Shown in pieces: positions 1 to 9,735 of a stretch of DNA of 64,000 nt. Each line of letters starts with the position of its first letter. Positions within the stretch are counted from its first letter, which is position 1. Both the position numbers and the translations under genes were made by a program. The notes below the pieces were generated by a model. The model was not told the origin of the DNA, did not search any database, and saw nothing but the letters and a program-made list of their open reading frames with translations. The DNA is from Bacteroidales bacterium (GTDB lineage Bacteria; Bacteroidota; Bacteroidia; Bacteroidales; VadinHA17), in assembly GCA_009877105.1 (NCBI GenBank), contig WXFD01000051.1, positions 1-64,000 of the forward strand, read 5' to 3'.

Positions 1-691
1 GATCAAGAATCATGGCAGAAGAGCAAAGAGTCTCTTCAAATATGGCCTCACTTATATTTCCAACTTGCTTTTTAGCAACGATATAGATAAATTTACCCAA
101 TGCTGTAAATTTTTGTCATGTACTTAGGTCTGGAATATTTTTGTATTCTTCTCCAGGTTCCCGGCGGTGGCTTTGAATGAAAAGATATAGTCAAGGTACC
201 AGAGCGTATTATTGGAAACTCCAAACATACCCTGGGTGGGGAAGGTCATTGTTTCAACCACCGCGTATATTTCTTCTTCGATTGGGACTCCGCCCGATAT
301 GTATCTTATCCTCAGCTTTGCCCCTGTGGCACCTGATGCAACCCCGGCCTGCTGCTGGCCCGCACCTAATGCAGCGGGAAGTTCAGGGACATTTTCATTC
401 TTTAAGATAGTAAGTCCCTGAAGACCACCCCTCTGTTCCGGAAGAATAATTTCCTGAAGGGCAACCTGTGCAGTGACAGGTTGTTTCACAACATTTCCGT
501 AGTAGCGGTTCCCAGGGGGGAAAAGGTTCATCTGCATTTTGTTGTCGGTCCAGTAAAAGCTATGGTTGGGAAATACTTCAAACTCCTCCCTTCCGTTTGG
601 ATTCAGGCGATTGCTGTGCGCAATAACCATTGAAACATAATACTGATATAAAAGCAATAATTACCCTGAGCTTAGACAGATGTGTTCTCAT
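1..691 (-). pseudogene. Frameshifted gene for a secreted protein of unknown function (runs off the window edge)
   Basis: A clean signal peptide starts at the ATG at 691 (MRTHLSKLRVIIAFISVLCF, then NGYCAQ). That frame stops within about 40 codons, and the rest of the protein continues in another frame to a stop at 124-126. A single extra base around 585-640 would join the two. A third frame is open from about 108 to the window edge (contains KFIYIVAKKQVGNISEAIFE) and looks like the missing C-terminus. The middle segment has a Q/A/G-rich stretch and a YISGGVPIEEEIY strand pattern. I recognise it only as a Bacteroidota secreted protein of unknown function. At least two frame breaks mean either a decayed gene or local sequence errors. 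It is not an intact CDS as read here. Confidence 0.6.
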
Positions 692-804
692 ATTCTTCAG
701 GTTTAAGCTATTATACAAAATTAGGAAATAATTACAATAAGGGGGAATTCTTTTTTTAGATATCCGGATCTTTTAAAATTGTAACTTTACCTGAAATTAC
801 GACG

Positions 805-978
805 ATGAGACGTACAATCCTTTTTCCATTGATGATTGTATCAGGTTATTCACAGGGAACACAACAACATTCCAGTTTCATGCGCAGGGAACTATTGATC
901 TGAAGGAAAAAACTCCCGTTCGGATCTCGGGAATACCGGTTCCCCTGTACGGCCTCATTTTGCCAGATTTGAATAAAT
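805..978 (+). pseudogene. Possible remnant of a small secreted protein
   Basis: An ATG at 805 opens a short hydrophobic leader (MRRTILFPLMIVSGYSQG) that stops at about 901. The next frame (from about 855) stays open with protein-like content (FQFHAQGTIDLKEK, then ISGIPVPLYGLILP) and runs into the following gene. A TAACTTTA box lies about 20 bases upstream of the ATG, close to a Bacteroidota -7 element. One indel near 855 would fuse leader and body. No family recognised; this could also be chance. Confidence 0.25.
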
Positions 979-1686
979 ATGAAAATGATACCTTTTCAGA
1001 AACTGTTTTTAATGATACATCAGCGATTATACATCCCATCATCTGCAATAATATTTATTGCTGTATTAATTTCAACAGGCTCATGTGCATTTTCAAAGAA
1101 AAGAAGCCTTGACCTCCTGAAGGATGCACGGGATAAGAAATATGATATTGTAATAGTACCGGGAGTGCCGTTCACGAACGGGAAGTGGAGCTTTGTGATG
1201 AAGGGTAGGGTTTGCTGGTCAAAGTATCTGTACGACAAGGGAATCACCGATAATGTCATGTACTCCGGAGCTGCGGTTTATTCACCTTATGTTGAAGCTG
1301 AGATAATGGCCATGTATGCAGCGGGGATAGGGATACCAGAAGAGAAAATATATACTGAAACCCTGGCGGAACACAGTACGGAGAATATTTATTATTCATA
1401 CCGGAAAGCCATGAAGCTTGGATTCCGGAGGATTGCCCTGGCAACTGATCCTTTTCAGGCGAGGATGCTTAAAAGATTTACAAGGAAGTATGTGAGCCCT
1501 GAGGTGGGAATTATACCCTTTGTTGTGGATACCCTGCAGGCTGTGCAGATACATATAACTGATCCTGAAATTGATTACAGGAAAGCGTTCCGGGAAAATT
1601 TCACAGCCCTGCCCGACAGAGAAAGTATGAGGGAACGTTTCAGGGGTACAAAAGGACTCAATATTGACTGGCATATTTATGAATAG
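979..1686 (+). CDS. DUF218 (YdcF/SanA-like) lipoprotein
   Basis: A 235-residue protein with a lipoprotein-type N-terminus (hydrophobic run ending LISTGSC, Cys near residue 36), so probably membrane anchored in the periplasm. The body shows the DUF218 pattern: a strand IVIVPGVPF, a conserved ENIYYSYRKAMKLGF helix and the following strand IALATDPFQARM. DUF218 proteins such as E. coli SanA and YdcF are linked to envelope integrity, but their reaction is not settled. Here the usual 'vlG' strand reads 'VPGVPF'. Start chosen at the first ATG giving a complete signal sequence. It stands alone on this strand, with 74 bases to the next gene. Confidence 0.75.
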   Translation: MKMIPFQKLFLMIHQRLYIPSSAIIFIAVLISTGSCAFSKKRSLDLLKDARDKKYDIVIVPGVPFTNGKWSFVMKGRVCWSKYLYDKGITDNVMYSGAAVYSPYVEAEIMAMYAAGIGIPEEKIYTETLAEHSTENIYYSYRKAMKLGFRRIALATDPFQARMLKRFTRKYVSPEVGIIPFVVDTLQAVQIHITDPEIDYRKAFRENFTALPDRESMRERFRGTKGLNIDWHIYE

Positions 1687-1760
1687 CATTATATCTTTCA
1701 GATTTGACTTGGATCTGTCGGAATAAATCAGCATATTGAGGAAATCAAAAAAATCCGGAT

Positions 1761-2780
1761 ATGAAAAACCATCGGCCGATCAACAGGATTGTATCGGTTA
1801 CAATCAGGAAATCACTTCATTTTTTGTTTACGGCAGCACTGATTCTCATATTGCCTGCCGGTGGTCAGTCACAGTCCCGGGAGGAGATAATTGTTTATCT
1901 GAAGGGTCTGGGAAATGGTTCGTGGATGTTTGGTCAGATGGCTACCTGGGTTCACGATGAGAATCCCGATATTGACCATCCTTCAAACTGGATCAGGAAA
2001 GTTTATGATCATACAGGCAGGAAGCCGCGTTATGCGTGCATCACATATGATTTCGATGATAATCCCTTTCCTGATTCAGCATGGAATGAGGGCGTAAGAA
2101 AGGTCTGGCAGGAAGGGATGATACCAGGCGTTTATAATTTTTTTGCAAATCCCTGCGGTGGCCGGTGGAACGATCCGGTTAAAATTGATCCGGTGTTTGA
2201 TTTGAATGATAATCCGGTCAGGTCGAATTTTTATGCCCAGATGGACCGGATGGTTTCAAACCTCAGGTGGCTCGGGGACCAGGGAATAACTGTGGTTTAC
2301 ACTCCGTTTGTCGAGCTGAATGACAGGAACAAGTGGCATGCAAAGGAAGGAAGTAAAAATGCAATCAGTCTTTACAGGCTTGTTCATGACTATTTTGAAG
2401 GAAAAGGATTGAAGAATATTATCTGGGCATACCATACCACCCAGGGAGAAGGAGCGCTGGAAGAATATTATCCCGGCGATGAATATACGGATGTTATCGG
2501 TAAATCAGCCTATGGGACCGGGCTTGTTTTCTCCGAATACGAGTGGGCGGTTGAGAAAAAGAAGAACCATGGAAAAATTATCTGGTGGGCCGAGCTTGGC
2601 ATACGTGACCGCGAAGATCCCCCCAGGGATTGTTTTGATGTTCTGACAAAGCTCCGGACCGCTTTTCCCGAACTTGCAGGCTTCAGTTTCTGGAGCGATG
2701 CGGGTTACTATAATGTGACCGGGAACCTTAATGGCCCTGAATTCATGTCAGATCCGAGGATTGTAACACTCCTGAAATGA
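1761..2780 (+). CDS. Secreted GH26-like endo-glycanase (beta-mannanase type)
   Basis: 339 residues with an N-terminal signal peptide (hydrophobic LHFLFTAALILILPAGG). The rest has the look of a clan-A (beta/alpha)8 glycosidase. VVYTPFVELND carries a candidate acid/base Glu at the end of strand 4, and IIWWAELGIRD a candidate nucleophile Glu at strand 7. An aromatic substrate-cleft pattern (SFWSDAGYYNV) lies near the C-terminus. GH26 mannanases have their acid/base in a HEMNG-like context, so this is a divergent member or a sister family. It probably cuts a beta-mannan or related polymer in the periplasm or outside the cell. Its stop lies six bases from the convergent sulfatase gene. Confidence 0.65.
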   Translation: MKNHRPINRIVSVTIRKSLHFLFTAALILILPAGGQSQSREEIIVYLKGLGNGSWMFGQMATWVHDENPDIDHPSNWIRKVYDHTGRKPRYACITYDFDDNPFPDSAWNEGVRKVWQEGMIPGVYNFFANPCGGRWNDPVKIDPVFDLNDNPVRSNFYAQMDRMVSNLRWLGDQGITVVYTPFVELNDRNKWHAKEGSKNAISLYRLVHDYFEGKGLKNIIWAYHTTQGEGALEEYYPGDEYTDVIGKSAYGTGLVFSEYEWAVEKKKNHGKIIWWAELGIRDREDPPRDCFDVLTKLRTAFPELAGFSFWSDAGYYNVTGNLNGPEFMSDPRIVTLLK

Positions 2781-2786
2781 CGGCAA

Positions 2787-4289
2787 TCATTTCATGTCCG
2801 CGGCTTCAAAATATCGTTCAATTACATACCCGGGCTGATATTGATCCCGTATCTGCCTGAGTTTTTTGTAATCATATTCCAAGGGGAGAATGAATTTCGG
2901 ATTCAGTGTTGCAGTGTCATCTGTTTCCGCATACCATTTTTCAAGAAGCTTCATCATTTCATCAGTTTTTTCCATGAATTCAGGCAGGGAGGCAAGATTA
3001 TTGATTTCAAGCGGATCCTCCCTCAGATTGAAAAGCTGCGTGTAATTTCGCTCTGGATATCTTATCAGTTTCCACTCTTCATCCCTCACGGCTCTGACGG
3101 TGTTGCGATATGCGGTATACAGCGAACCTCTCACGTTTTTCTCCCTGCCCGTGATTACTTTAACAAGATCCTTTCCGTCAATATCGCCGGGGACGGGCAA
3201 TCGACAGAGCTTAGCAAGAGTCGGATACAGGTCATAGAGGTATATCAGTGAATTCCTAAGTTCATTTTTGGGAATGCCGGGGCCGCTGATAATTAGCGGC
3301 ACTTTCATGCTGTGTTCATAAAGATTCTGTTTTCCGAGCAGTCCGTGGCTGCCAACGGCAAGACCGTTATCGGCGGCGTAAATGATAATTGTATTATCAG
3401 CCAGCCCGAGCTCGGTGAGTGTCCTTACAATGTAGCCAACCCTGTCATCGAGGTGTGTGATGAGCCCGTAATAATCGGCCAGTGATGCTTGGATAATTTC
3501 TGTGGTTCTTGGCCATGGAGCGAGGGTCTCGTCACGTACGTTCATATCGTCGAATTCGAAGGGATGCAGGGGCATGAAATTCCCGGGCAGGGGGATCGCC
3601 TCACCCCTGTACCGGCCTGTGTAATCCGCTTGTGGCGATCTCGGGTCATGGGGGGCAGTGAAAGCGACATAGCAGAAAAACGGATTCTTCTTCCCCGATG
3701 AAGCATAGTCCTTCAGGTATCTGACAGCGGTTTCAGCGAAAATGTCGGTGGAGAATCCTTTTATTACAGGATCAGTCAGCTTTCCGGAGCTGTCCAGGTC
3801 CTGACATGGCACCTGGAAATGATCACTCATTCCGCCCAGGAATACATTTTCCGCTTTCTGAAAGGTGGCGATAAGGCTGGCGGCGCCATTGTGCCATTTC
3901 CCGGTTGCGAACGTTTCATAACCAAACCCCGAGAAATATGCTGGCATAGTTACCTTTCCGTCAAGTACATCATAAACATGGAACAGGTTTTTCCCCGTCA
4001 TCAGCATGGCCCTGCTGGGCGCCGAGATAGCGCCGTGATGACCCCCCATGACATAGGCATTGGTGAACCGTACTCCGTTTCCTGCAAGACGGTCGATATT
4101 GGGTGTTTTAATATATGTGTTTCCGGCACATCCCAGGGCATCGGCGCGCTGATCGTCGGCAAACAGGAACAGGATATTGGGACGTTTTCCGGAGTCTGTG
4201 GTTTTTACGCATGCATTGGTGAGGGGAGCGCTTCCGGTAACAGCTCCCATAAGCAACAGGCTGGAAAGCGGTAATAAAGGGTTCTGCAT
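2787..4289 (-). CDS. Secreted sulfatase, serine-type formylglycine site
   Basis: A 500-residue alkaline-phosphatase-superfamily sulfatase with a signal peptide. The N-terminal metal-binding motif is NILFLFADDQRADALG (about residues 38-53). The catalytic signature is SAPSRAMLMTGKN with Ser89 in place of the commoner Cys, so maturation to formylglycine should need an anaerobic radical-SAM sulfatase-maturing enzyme, not found in this window. Further conserved elements are GKWHNG, PHDPRSP and YAADNGLAVGSHG (second metal site and substrate loop). It would remove sulfate esters from host or algal-type glycans in the periplasm. It shares its strand with the downstream-lying TIM-barrel gene (108-base gap) and may be co-transcribed with it. 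Confidence 0.9.
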   Translation of the reverse strand: MQNPLLPLSSLLLMGAVTGSAPLTNACVKTTDSGKRPNILFLFADDQRADALGCAGNTYIKTPNIDRLAGNGVRFTNAYVMGGHHGAISAPSRAMLMTGKNLFHVYDVLDGKVTMPAYFSGFGYETFATGKWHNGAASLIATFQKAENVFLGGMSDHFQVPCQDLDSSGKLTDPVIKGFSTDIFAETAVRYLKDYASSGKKNPFFCYVAFTAPHDPRSPQADYTGRYRGEAIPLPGNFMPLHPFEFDDMNVRDETLAPWPRTTEIIQASLADYYGLITHLDDRVGYIVRTLTELGLADNTIIIYAADNGLAVGSHGLLGKQNLYEHSMKVPLIISGPGIPKNELRNSLIYLYDLYPTLAKLCRLPVPGDIDGKDLVKVITGREKNVRGSLYTAYRNTVRAVRDEEWKLIRYPERNYTQLFNLREDPLEINNLASLPEFMEKTDEMMKLLEKWYAETDDTATLNPKFILPLEYDYKKLRQIRDQYQPGYVIERYFEAADMK

Positions 4290-4397
4290 TTTGTAATTGT
4301 ATCAGGTTTGTTTGTAAAGCGGCCAGCCTGTAAAGTAAACAATAAAATCCGAAAGAACTTTAATGAAAACGGGCTCAGGAATCCGGCTTATTGGGGT

Positions 4398-5846
4398 TTA
4401 GTTCATTGGAATTATCACGCATTTCCCGGGGTTGAAACCAACCGTAATTGTTTTTGTGCCTGCCAGAACGCTTACAGGTTCGCGGTTTGATCCGAAATCT
4501 GTACGGCGGATAAGCACGCTGTCGCCAAGGACTAGACCGGAAATCACAGTCCCGGGTTCAGCCGGCACATCAAAAGTTATGGGTATCCCTTTTTCGAGGA
4601 ATCTTCCGTACTGTTGTGCTGCAGAATATACTTCATGAACGGGCCTGATCTCTTCGGCATATTCGCTTCTGTTGCACCACATGAAAAAGGTATCGGTTCC
4701 TCTTAAAAGCATGTGCCAGAGGAGTTCCTTGTAACATTCCAGGCTCATCTGAACCGGTTCGGGTTTCATACTTGCGACTTTAACGGTGTTCCAATGTACA
4801 AAACTTATTACGGGAATACCTTGAGGCGTGCTTTTACCAGCATTGCCTGCGACCTTCAGCATATTGTAGAACCACCTGTAATCAGTATTCTCAAAATCGT
4901 ACCAGCCAAAGATCTGATCCCATGTATAGACAACAGGCATGGCGAAAGTGTAACCTGTCAGTGGAAAATCATTGAACCATTTCCGGTATTTTGCATTTTG
5001 GTCGGCAATGAAGGGCTGCCCGTCAACATAATATTCAAAATAGTCGTACCAGTACCTGTACCCGTCGTTTGGATAAACTGCGTAATTCCCTACCAGGGCA
5101 TCGGGAAATCTGGATAATATGACCGAGCTGCAGGCATAATTCTGAAAGTAGGACCTCATCTCACGCATGGCCTTCTGGAATTCAGTGAAAGAAAAATCTT
5201 CGCCCAGATGCTGCCTGCACCTTTTGCATTTTTTCGATGCAGCAAAAGCACGATTGACCTCCAGGGGGCCGTCGATTTCCCAGTCAGTAAAAATGAAATC
5301 GACCTTCAATCCCTCCTTCCTGAATTTTTCCGTGAAATATTCAAAACGGGCACGGATTTCCTTTTTTCTGAAATCCAGTGCAAAGGGACAACCCATTTTA
5401 TGATCTCCGAAGCTGTCATCAAAGAAGGGATTGCCGTTATCATCAATATGTGCGGTTTTTATGTCGCCGTTGAAGAATGAATCCATGAGGGATGTCGCTT
5501 CAATATTCACCCTCTGGCCCAGTTTTGTCTGAGCCCGGGCAATTACCAGGCTTGTTTCGAGTGATGACTCTTTTTCCCCGGCCTTCCAGCGTGAGATGAG
5601 TCCGATCCCGCGGCTGTCAAGCTCCCTAACAAGCATTTCAGCTTCCGTATCGGTAAGCTTGCCCGGATCAATGGCAGGCCAGAGATAAAGGGGAAGCCGA
5701 TCGCCGCGTTTGTAAGTCAGTGCAGTAGTATTTTCAAGTATGACCTGAATGTTCTCCGGCCATTTTTTATCATTCATTTCAGGGCCGGACCCTGTACAGA
5801 TCATTACCATGATGAGAAGCAAGCCTGTTAATGGTTTTGTCTTCAT
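4398..5846 (-). CDS. Secreted protein of unknown function, probable TIM-barrel glycosidase-like
   Basis: 482 residues with a signal sequence ending near MICTGSG, possibly lipid anchored or cleaved. No family is recognised with certainty. Features seen: a strand VDFIFTDWEIDGP with paired acidic residues typical of a glycosidase active-site strand end; a CKRCRQHL Cys pair shortly after it; many aromatic residues (YRYWYDYFEYYVDG, TWDQIFGWYDFEN); and a C-terminal beta-rich part (about residues 420-480) resembling a small accessory domain. The neighbouring sulfatase on the same strand suggests glycan degradation. A divergent glycoside hydrolase is an inference from fold-like pattern and context only. 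Confidence 0.5.
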   Translation of the reverse strand: MKTKPLTGLLLIMVMICTGSGPEMNDKKWPENIQVILENTTALTYKRGDRLPLYLWPAIDPGKLTDTEAEMLVRELDSRGIGLISRWKAGEKESSLETSLVIARAQTKLGQRVNIEATSLMDSFFNGDIKTAHIDDNGNPFFDDSFGDHKMGCPFALDFRKKEIRARFEYFTEKFRKEGLKVDFIFTDWEIDGPLEVNRAFAASKKCKRCRQHLGEDFSFTEFQKAMREMRSYFQNYACSSVILSRFPDALVGNYAVYPNDGYRYWYDYFEYYVDGQPFIADQNAKYRKWFNDFPLTGYTFAMPVVYTWDQIFGWYDFENTDYRWFYNMLKVAGNAGKSTPQGIPVISFVHWNTVKVASMKPEPVQMSLECYKELLWHMLLRGTDTFFMWCNRSEYAEEIRPVHEVYSAAQQYGRFLEKGIPITFDVPAEPGTVISGLVLGDSVLIRRTDFGSNREPVSVLAGTKTITVGFNPGKCVIIPMN

Positions 5847-5906
5847 ATTGAATTAGTTTCAGGTCGACAGTATAACCTTGAAATCAGATAGATTTTTTGT
5901 TTAATT

Positions 5907-5914
5907 CAAATATA
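5907..5914 (-). promoter_or_regulatory. Candidate -7 box for the gene at 4398-5846
   Basis: The minus strand reads TATATTTG, a full match to the Bacteroidota TAnnTTTG element, about 60 bases before the start codon. No clear -33 TTTG is seen at the usual spacing. Confidence 0.4.
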
Positions 5915-6014
5915 GGCTTTTTTATGGCTGACCGGGGGGCATGCAGTCCGAAGAAAATATTTGATGATCATATAAATTATTCATTCTGAATAGGATAATT
6001 CGGGAAGATATCTT

Positions 6015-6022
6015 TATATTTG
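6015..6022 (+). promoter_or_regulatory. Candidate -7 box for the phosphoesterase gene at 6048
   Basis: TATATTTG matches TAnnTTTG and lies 25 bases before the start codon, which would give a short leader of about 20 bases. Confidence 0.5.
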
Positions 6023-6047
6023 TTAATACTAACCAAACTGGCCTGAA

Positions 6048-8849
6048 ATGAGAAATCTGATCCCGTTACTCATGGTATTTATGATTTTACAGAGCTGCAG
6101 CGATGGGAAAAAGAACCTTGTTGTACTTTCTGCTCCTGCAGGGAAAATGTATACTTCCATCAATATGGGAGGCGTCACTGTTATTCCCAACGGACGTCTG
6201 CTCACACCGGCAGGAATGACTTTCTTGGTTGCACCGCATCCTTTCGGGCTGGCTCTGAGCAGTGACGGTGAAACTGCTGTAACAGCCAACTCAGGTACAA
6301 ACCCGCTCTCAATTTCAATAATAAGAAATCTTTCATTGTCTCCCGAGATCATGCAGATACCCCCAGGGCATTCCACCGATGCCGGAATTCTTGAGTCGGT
6401 TTTCATGGGCCTGGCCATTACCCCCGATAATTCGAAAGTGTATGTTGCTGGCGGACAGGCTAATAAAATCTTTGTTTTCGACCTTGTCACCGGAAATAAG
6501 ACAGACTCAATCGACTGCGCCATATCATCAGATGGGACCGACTATCCGGATGGTTACATTGGGGACATGGCCATCAGCAAAGACGGCAGGCATCTTTTTG
6601 CCGTGGACCAGATGAATTTCAGGATGCTGATCGCCGATACCAGGGCCATGCAGGTAACCGCGTCAGTTCCCGTGGGTCGTTATCCCTTTGGACTGGCATT
6701 GACAAATGATGGAAAAAAGATCTATGTCGCAAACGTGGGAATGTTCCAGTACAGTAAAATAGGCAGCATAGAAGCAGACTCAGACTATGGAAAAGCCTTA
6801 AGCTTCCCGCCATTTGCTTATAACTCGCAGGAAATGATAAATGGCATTACAACTGATTCGCTTGTAGTTCCCGGCCTGGGAGATCCCAACAGCGATCTGG
6901 CATTCTCGGTGTGGGGTATTGATATTGAGGATATCTCAAAACCGGTTGTGACTTCCAGGATAAAAACCGGAAATCTTGTGGGCCAGATGGTTGAAGGTAT
7001 TCCGGCAGTTGGCGGATCGAGCCCGAATTCAATGGCAGTTACATCTTCCTATGTATTTGTCAGCAACGGGAACAATGATAACATCACGGTTATCGATATA
7101 AGAAACGATTCAGTGGTTAAAGAGATCTATCTGAAGCCTGATGATGCGGTTAAGCATTTCAGGGGAGTCATACCTTTCGGGCTTGACGTATCCCCCGACG
7201 GCAGGAAGCTTTTTGTCGCCGAATCCGGAATAAACGCTGTCGGCGTGATAGATATACCTTCGATGAGGGTAGTGGGACATATACCTTCCGGATGGTTTCC
7301 CTCAAAGGTTAAAGTTACACCCGACGGAAAAAGACTGATAGTAACAAATGCCAAGGGATACGGCTCTGGACCCAACGGCGGAAGAAATTTCAGGGAGGGC
7401 CCTGAGGGAACCTATATCGGGAGCCTGATGAAGGGAAGCATTTCGATAATTGACATTCCTTCGGACAAAGAACTTAGAAAAATGACCAGGCAGGTGATCG
7501 CGAATAATTTCCGGAAGGATAAGGCTGCAAAGCTTCTGAAGGAGCGGAAAGGTAATCCTGTTCCCTTGTACGGCGGACAAAAGGAATCACCTATTAAGCA
7601 TATAGTGTTTATTTCAAAGGAGAACCGGACATATGATGAAGTGTTTGGCCAGGTTGAAAAGGGCGTGGGCGATGCTTCAATTGCCAGATACGGCAGGAAC
7701 GTCTCCTTTTCAAACAGGGATAAATCAATGAAGGTTGAGAATGCCGACGTTATGGCGAACCATCTGAAACTGGTATCAGAATTTGCGATGGCCGACAATT
7801 TTTATGTTGATGCCGATGTTTCAGCCGACGGCCATCGCTGGCTCGTCAACACATATCCGAATGAATGGGTGGAGACCAGTGTTGCAGCCAGCTACGGAGG
7901 CAACAGGACCTACAATCCGGCGTCAAAGGCACCGGGAAGCCTTGGTATGAACGGTTCCGCGGGCGCAATCTATCCCGAAGATTACAATGAGTCGGGCTCC
8001 ATGTGGGATCATCTTGAACGGAATAATATCGACTTCTTTAATTTCGGTTTCAGTATCATGTTCGAACCGGCTTTTTACCATGAATCATATAAGTATACTG
8101 GAATCAGGCAGTTTGCAAATTTTCCGGTTCCGACACCGATTTTCACAAGAACGTCAAAAACTTATCCTACCTATAATATGATGATTCCTGATCAGTTCAG
8201 GGTAAGCCAGTTTATAAAGGAGTTCAGCGAAAAGTGGCTGAACGGCAGGGATACAATGCCGCAGCTGCTGACGGTTATAATCCCGAACGATCACGGTGCA
8301 GGTGAGAGGCCTGAAGCCGGATATCCTTTCCGGGAGAGTTACATGGTGGATAATGATCTGGCAGTCGGCAGAATAATAGAATTTCTTTCACATACACCCT
8401 ACTGGAAAAATATGGCAGTTTTCATTACGGAGGATGACGCCCAGAACGGAGTGGATCATGTTGATGCCCACCGCAGCATCCTGATGGTTATTTCTCCCTA
8501 TGTCAAAAGAGATTATGTGAGCAAGGTGCATTACAGCTTCGGTAGTATCTTCAAGACCTTCTGGAACATTCTCGGGCTCCCTTACCTGAATCAATATGAT
8601 GCTGCTGCCACCGACCTGTCCGACATGTTCACGGCTGTTCCCGATTTCACCCCTTACAAAGCGTTACCTCCCGACTTGCGGATATTTGATCCGCAGAAAG
8701 CACTTTCACCACTCGATGAGGATTTTGACTGGGAATCGCTGAAAAAATCACCGATCCTTGATGATCCCAGGGAGATGGTTGAGGATCAGAAGGAGAAACC
8801 CGAATACCGGCTGGAGGATCAGAAAAGTGATCCGGTAATCAGGCCCTAG
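6048..8849 (+). CDS. Bifunctional YncE-like beta-propeller / alkaline-phosphatase-superfamily phosphoesterase lipoprotein
   Basis: 933 residues. The N-terminus MRNLIPLLMVFMILQSCSDG is a lipoprotein signal. Residues of about 20-450 hold YVTN/YncE-type propeller blades, with repeated PFGLALTNDGKKIYVAN-like units at several positions. From about residue 514 a phosphoesterase domain (PF04185-like) begins: HIVFISKENRTYDEVFGQ supplies metal and nucleophile residues, VDADVSADGHRW follows, and TVIIPNDHGAG and FITEDDAQNGVDHVDAHRS carry the later metal ligands. The family is related to acid phosphatases and phospholipase C-type enzymes; the substrate cannot be told here. Probably faces the periplasm or cell surface. 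It stands alone behind its own promoter-like box. Confidence 0.85.
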   Translation: MRNLIPLLMVFMILQSCSDGKKNLVVLSAPAGKMYTSINMGGVTVIPNGRLLTPAGMTFLVAPHPFGLALSSDGETAVTANSGTNPLSISIIRNLSLSPEIMQIPPGHSTDAGILESVFMGLAITPDNSKVYVAGGQANKIFVFDLVTGNKTDSIDCAISSDGTDYPDGYIGDMAISKDGRHLFAVDQMNFRMLIADTRAMQVTASVPVGRYPFGLALTNDGKKIYVANVGMFQYSKIGSIEADSDYGKALSFPPFAYNSQEMINGITTDSLVVPGLGDPNSDLAFSVWGIDIEDISKPVVTSRIKTGNLVGQMVEGIPAVGGSSPNSMAVTSSYVFVSNGNNDNITVIDIRNDSVVKEIYLKPDDAVKHFRGVIPFGLDVSPDGRKLFVAESGINAVGVIDIPSMRVVGHIPSGWFPSKVKVTPDGKRLIVTNAKGYGSGPNGGRNFREGPEGTYIGSLMKGSISIIDIPSDKELRKMTRQVIANNFRKDKAAKLLKERKGNPVPLYGGQKESPIKHIVFISKENRTYDEVFGQVEKGVGDASIARYGRNVSFSNRDKSMKVENADVMANHLKLVSEFAMADNFYVDADVSADGHRWLVNTYPNEWVETSVAASYGGNRTYNPASKAPGSLGMNGSAGAIYPEDYNESGSMWDHLERNNIDFFNFGFSIMFEPAFYHESYKYTGIRQFANFPVPTPIFTRTSKTYPTYNMMIPDQFRVSQFIKEFSEKWLNGRDTMPQLLTVIIPNDHGAGERPEAGYPFRESYMVDNDLAVGRIIEFLSHTPYWKNMAVFITEDDAQNGVDHVDAHRSILMVISPYVKRDYVSKVHYSFGSIFKTFWNILGLPYLNQYDAAATDLSDMFTAVPDFTPYKALPPDLRIFDPQKALSPLDEDFDWESLKKSPILDDPREMVEDQKEKPEYRLEDQKSDPVIRP

Positions 8850-9338
8850 TATCAGGTCAGCATCAGTCTGAAATGCCGGCTGTGCTTTCTGCCGGTTGCA
8901 GCACTGCTGATTTGGCACAGGGTTATGTTTCCGCCCGTTTGCCCTCCGGTCATTTCCTTTGCTGACAGTCGGGCTTCCAGGTAAAAGGCGGCTGACTCGT
9001 GGAAAAATTTATGACAACTGTTCAGGCAGGTTGTCAGGATGAGCATGGAAAACTAAATCATGGAGTTTTTTCTTTGTCAGATTCCATTGGTCAACAGATT
9101 CAGGATGTTCGTCAAATCCGCAGATATCTGCCTGCATCTAACCTTGTGTTTTGTAATTAACAGGAATACAGTACGCTACATAAACAGGAAATTCATTGAG
9201 GACACCTATGCCGGTTTGTATCTGTCAATCGGCGTGAGTAATTCCTTTACAATCTTCGTTAAATTGGTTGAGAACTTAACCCGGATACAGTGATAAGCTG
9301 AAAGGAAAATGAGAACCCAAATGAAACACTAAGGAATC
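8850..9338. other. Intergenic stretch without a supported gene
   Basis: 489 bases. Short reading frames on both strands have no start context, signal or family resemblance. No terminator hairpin or -7 box stands out. Confidence 0.5.
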
Positions 9339-9653
9339 ATGGAAACAATCAACAGGAAATCGTCAGGGAAAGCAGCAAAGGGATCTGTCGTGAATGGAAG
9401 CTCAGCTGGAAGAGTACCGCTTTTTAGGGCAAAATACCTGCTCACATTCATTCTTCCGGTGTTTCTTTTGATGTGCATTATGCCGGCTGAGGCATCAGCA
9501 GGTACGGGAAAAGGCAGAAATTCTTCATGTCATGCCAGGAAAGTTAGTTTCGCTTATCCGGTTGTAGCTTCGAAAAAGAATAATCCGGTTATTAATGTTT
9601 CCAAAAAGCATTCAAAAAAATCCGGAAGCAGAAATCACAGTTTTCCGATATAG
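9339..9653 (+). CDS. Small basic protein with a signal-like segment, unknown function
   Basis: 104 residues. A polar, basic N-terminal stretch (about 30 residues) precedes a strong hydrophobic segment YLLTFILPVFLLMCIMPA ending in an AEASA signal-peptidase-like site. The mature part is short and very basic (KKHSKKSGSRNH). No family recognised. Context gives no hint: it lies between the phosphoesterase and the convergent RidA gene. It may be a small secreted peptide or a chance frame; the signal segment is the only positive evidence. Confidence 0.35.
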   Translation: METINRKSSGKAAKGSVVNGSSAGRVPLFRAKYLLTFILPVFLLMCIMPAEASAGTGKGRNSSCHARKVSFAYPVVASKKNNPVINVSKKHSKKSGSRNHSFPI

Positions 9654-9735
9654 ATTCAAAAAGGTTCGGCTGCAAAATATTTAAGCCTTATATCAGGTAT
9701 TTTCTACATCGGAAGAGATTTCAGTAAAATATTTC

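Noticed and set aside
9060..9293. 77-residue open frame
   Set aside because: No recognisable signal, family or promoter; composition looks random.
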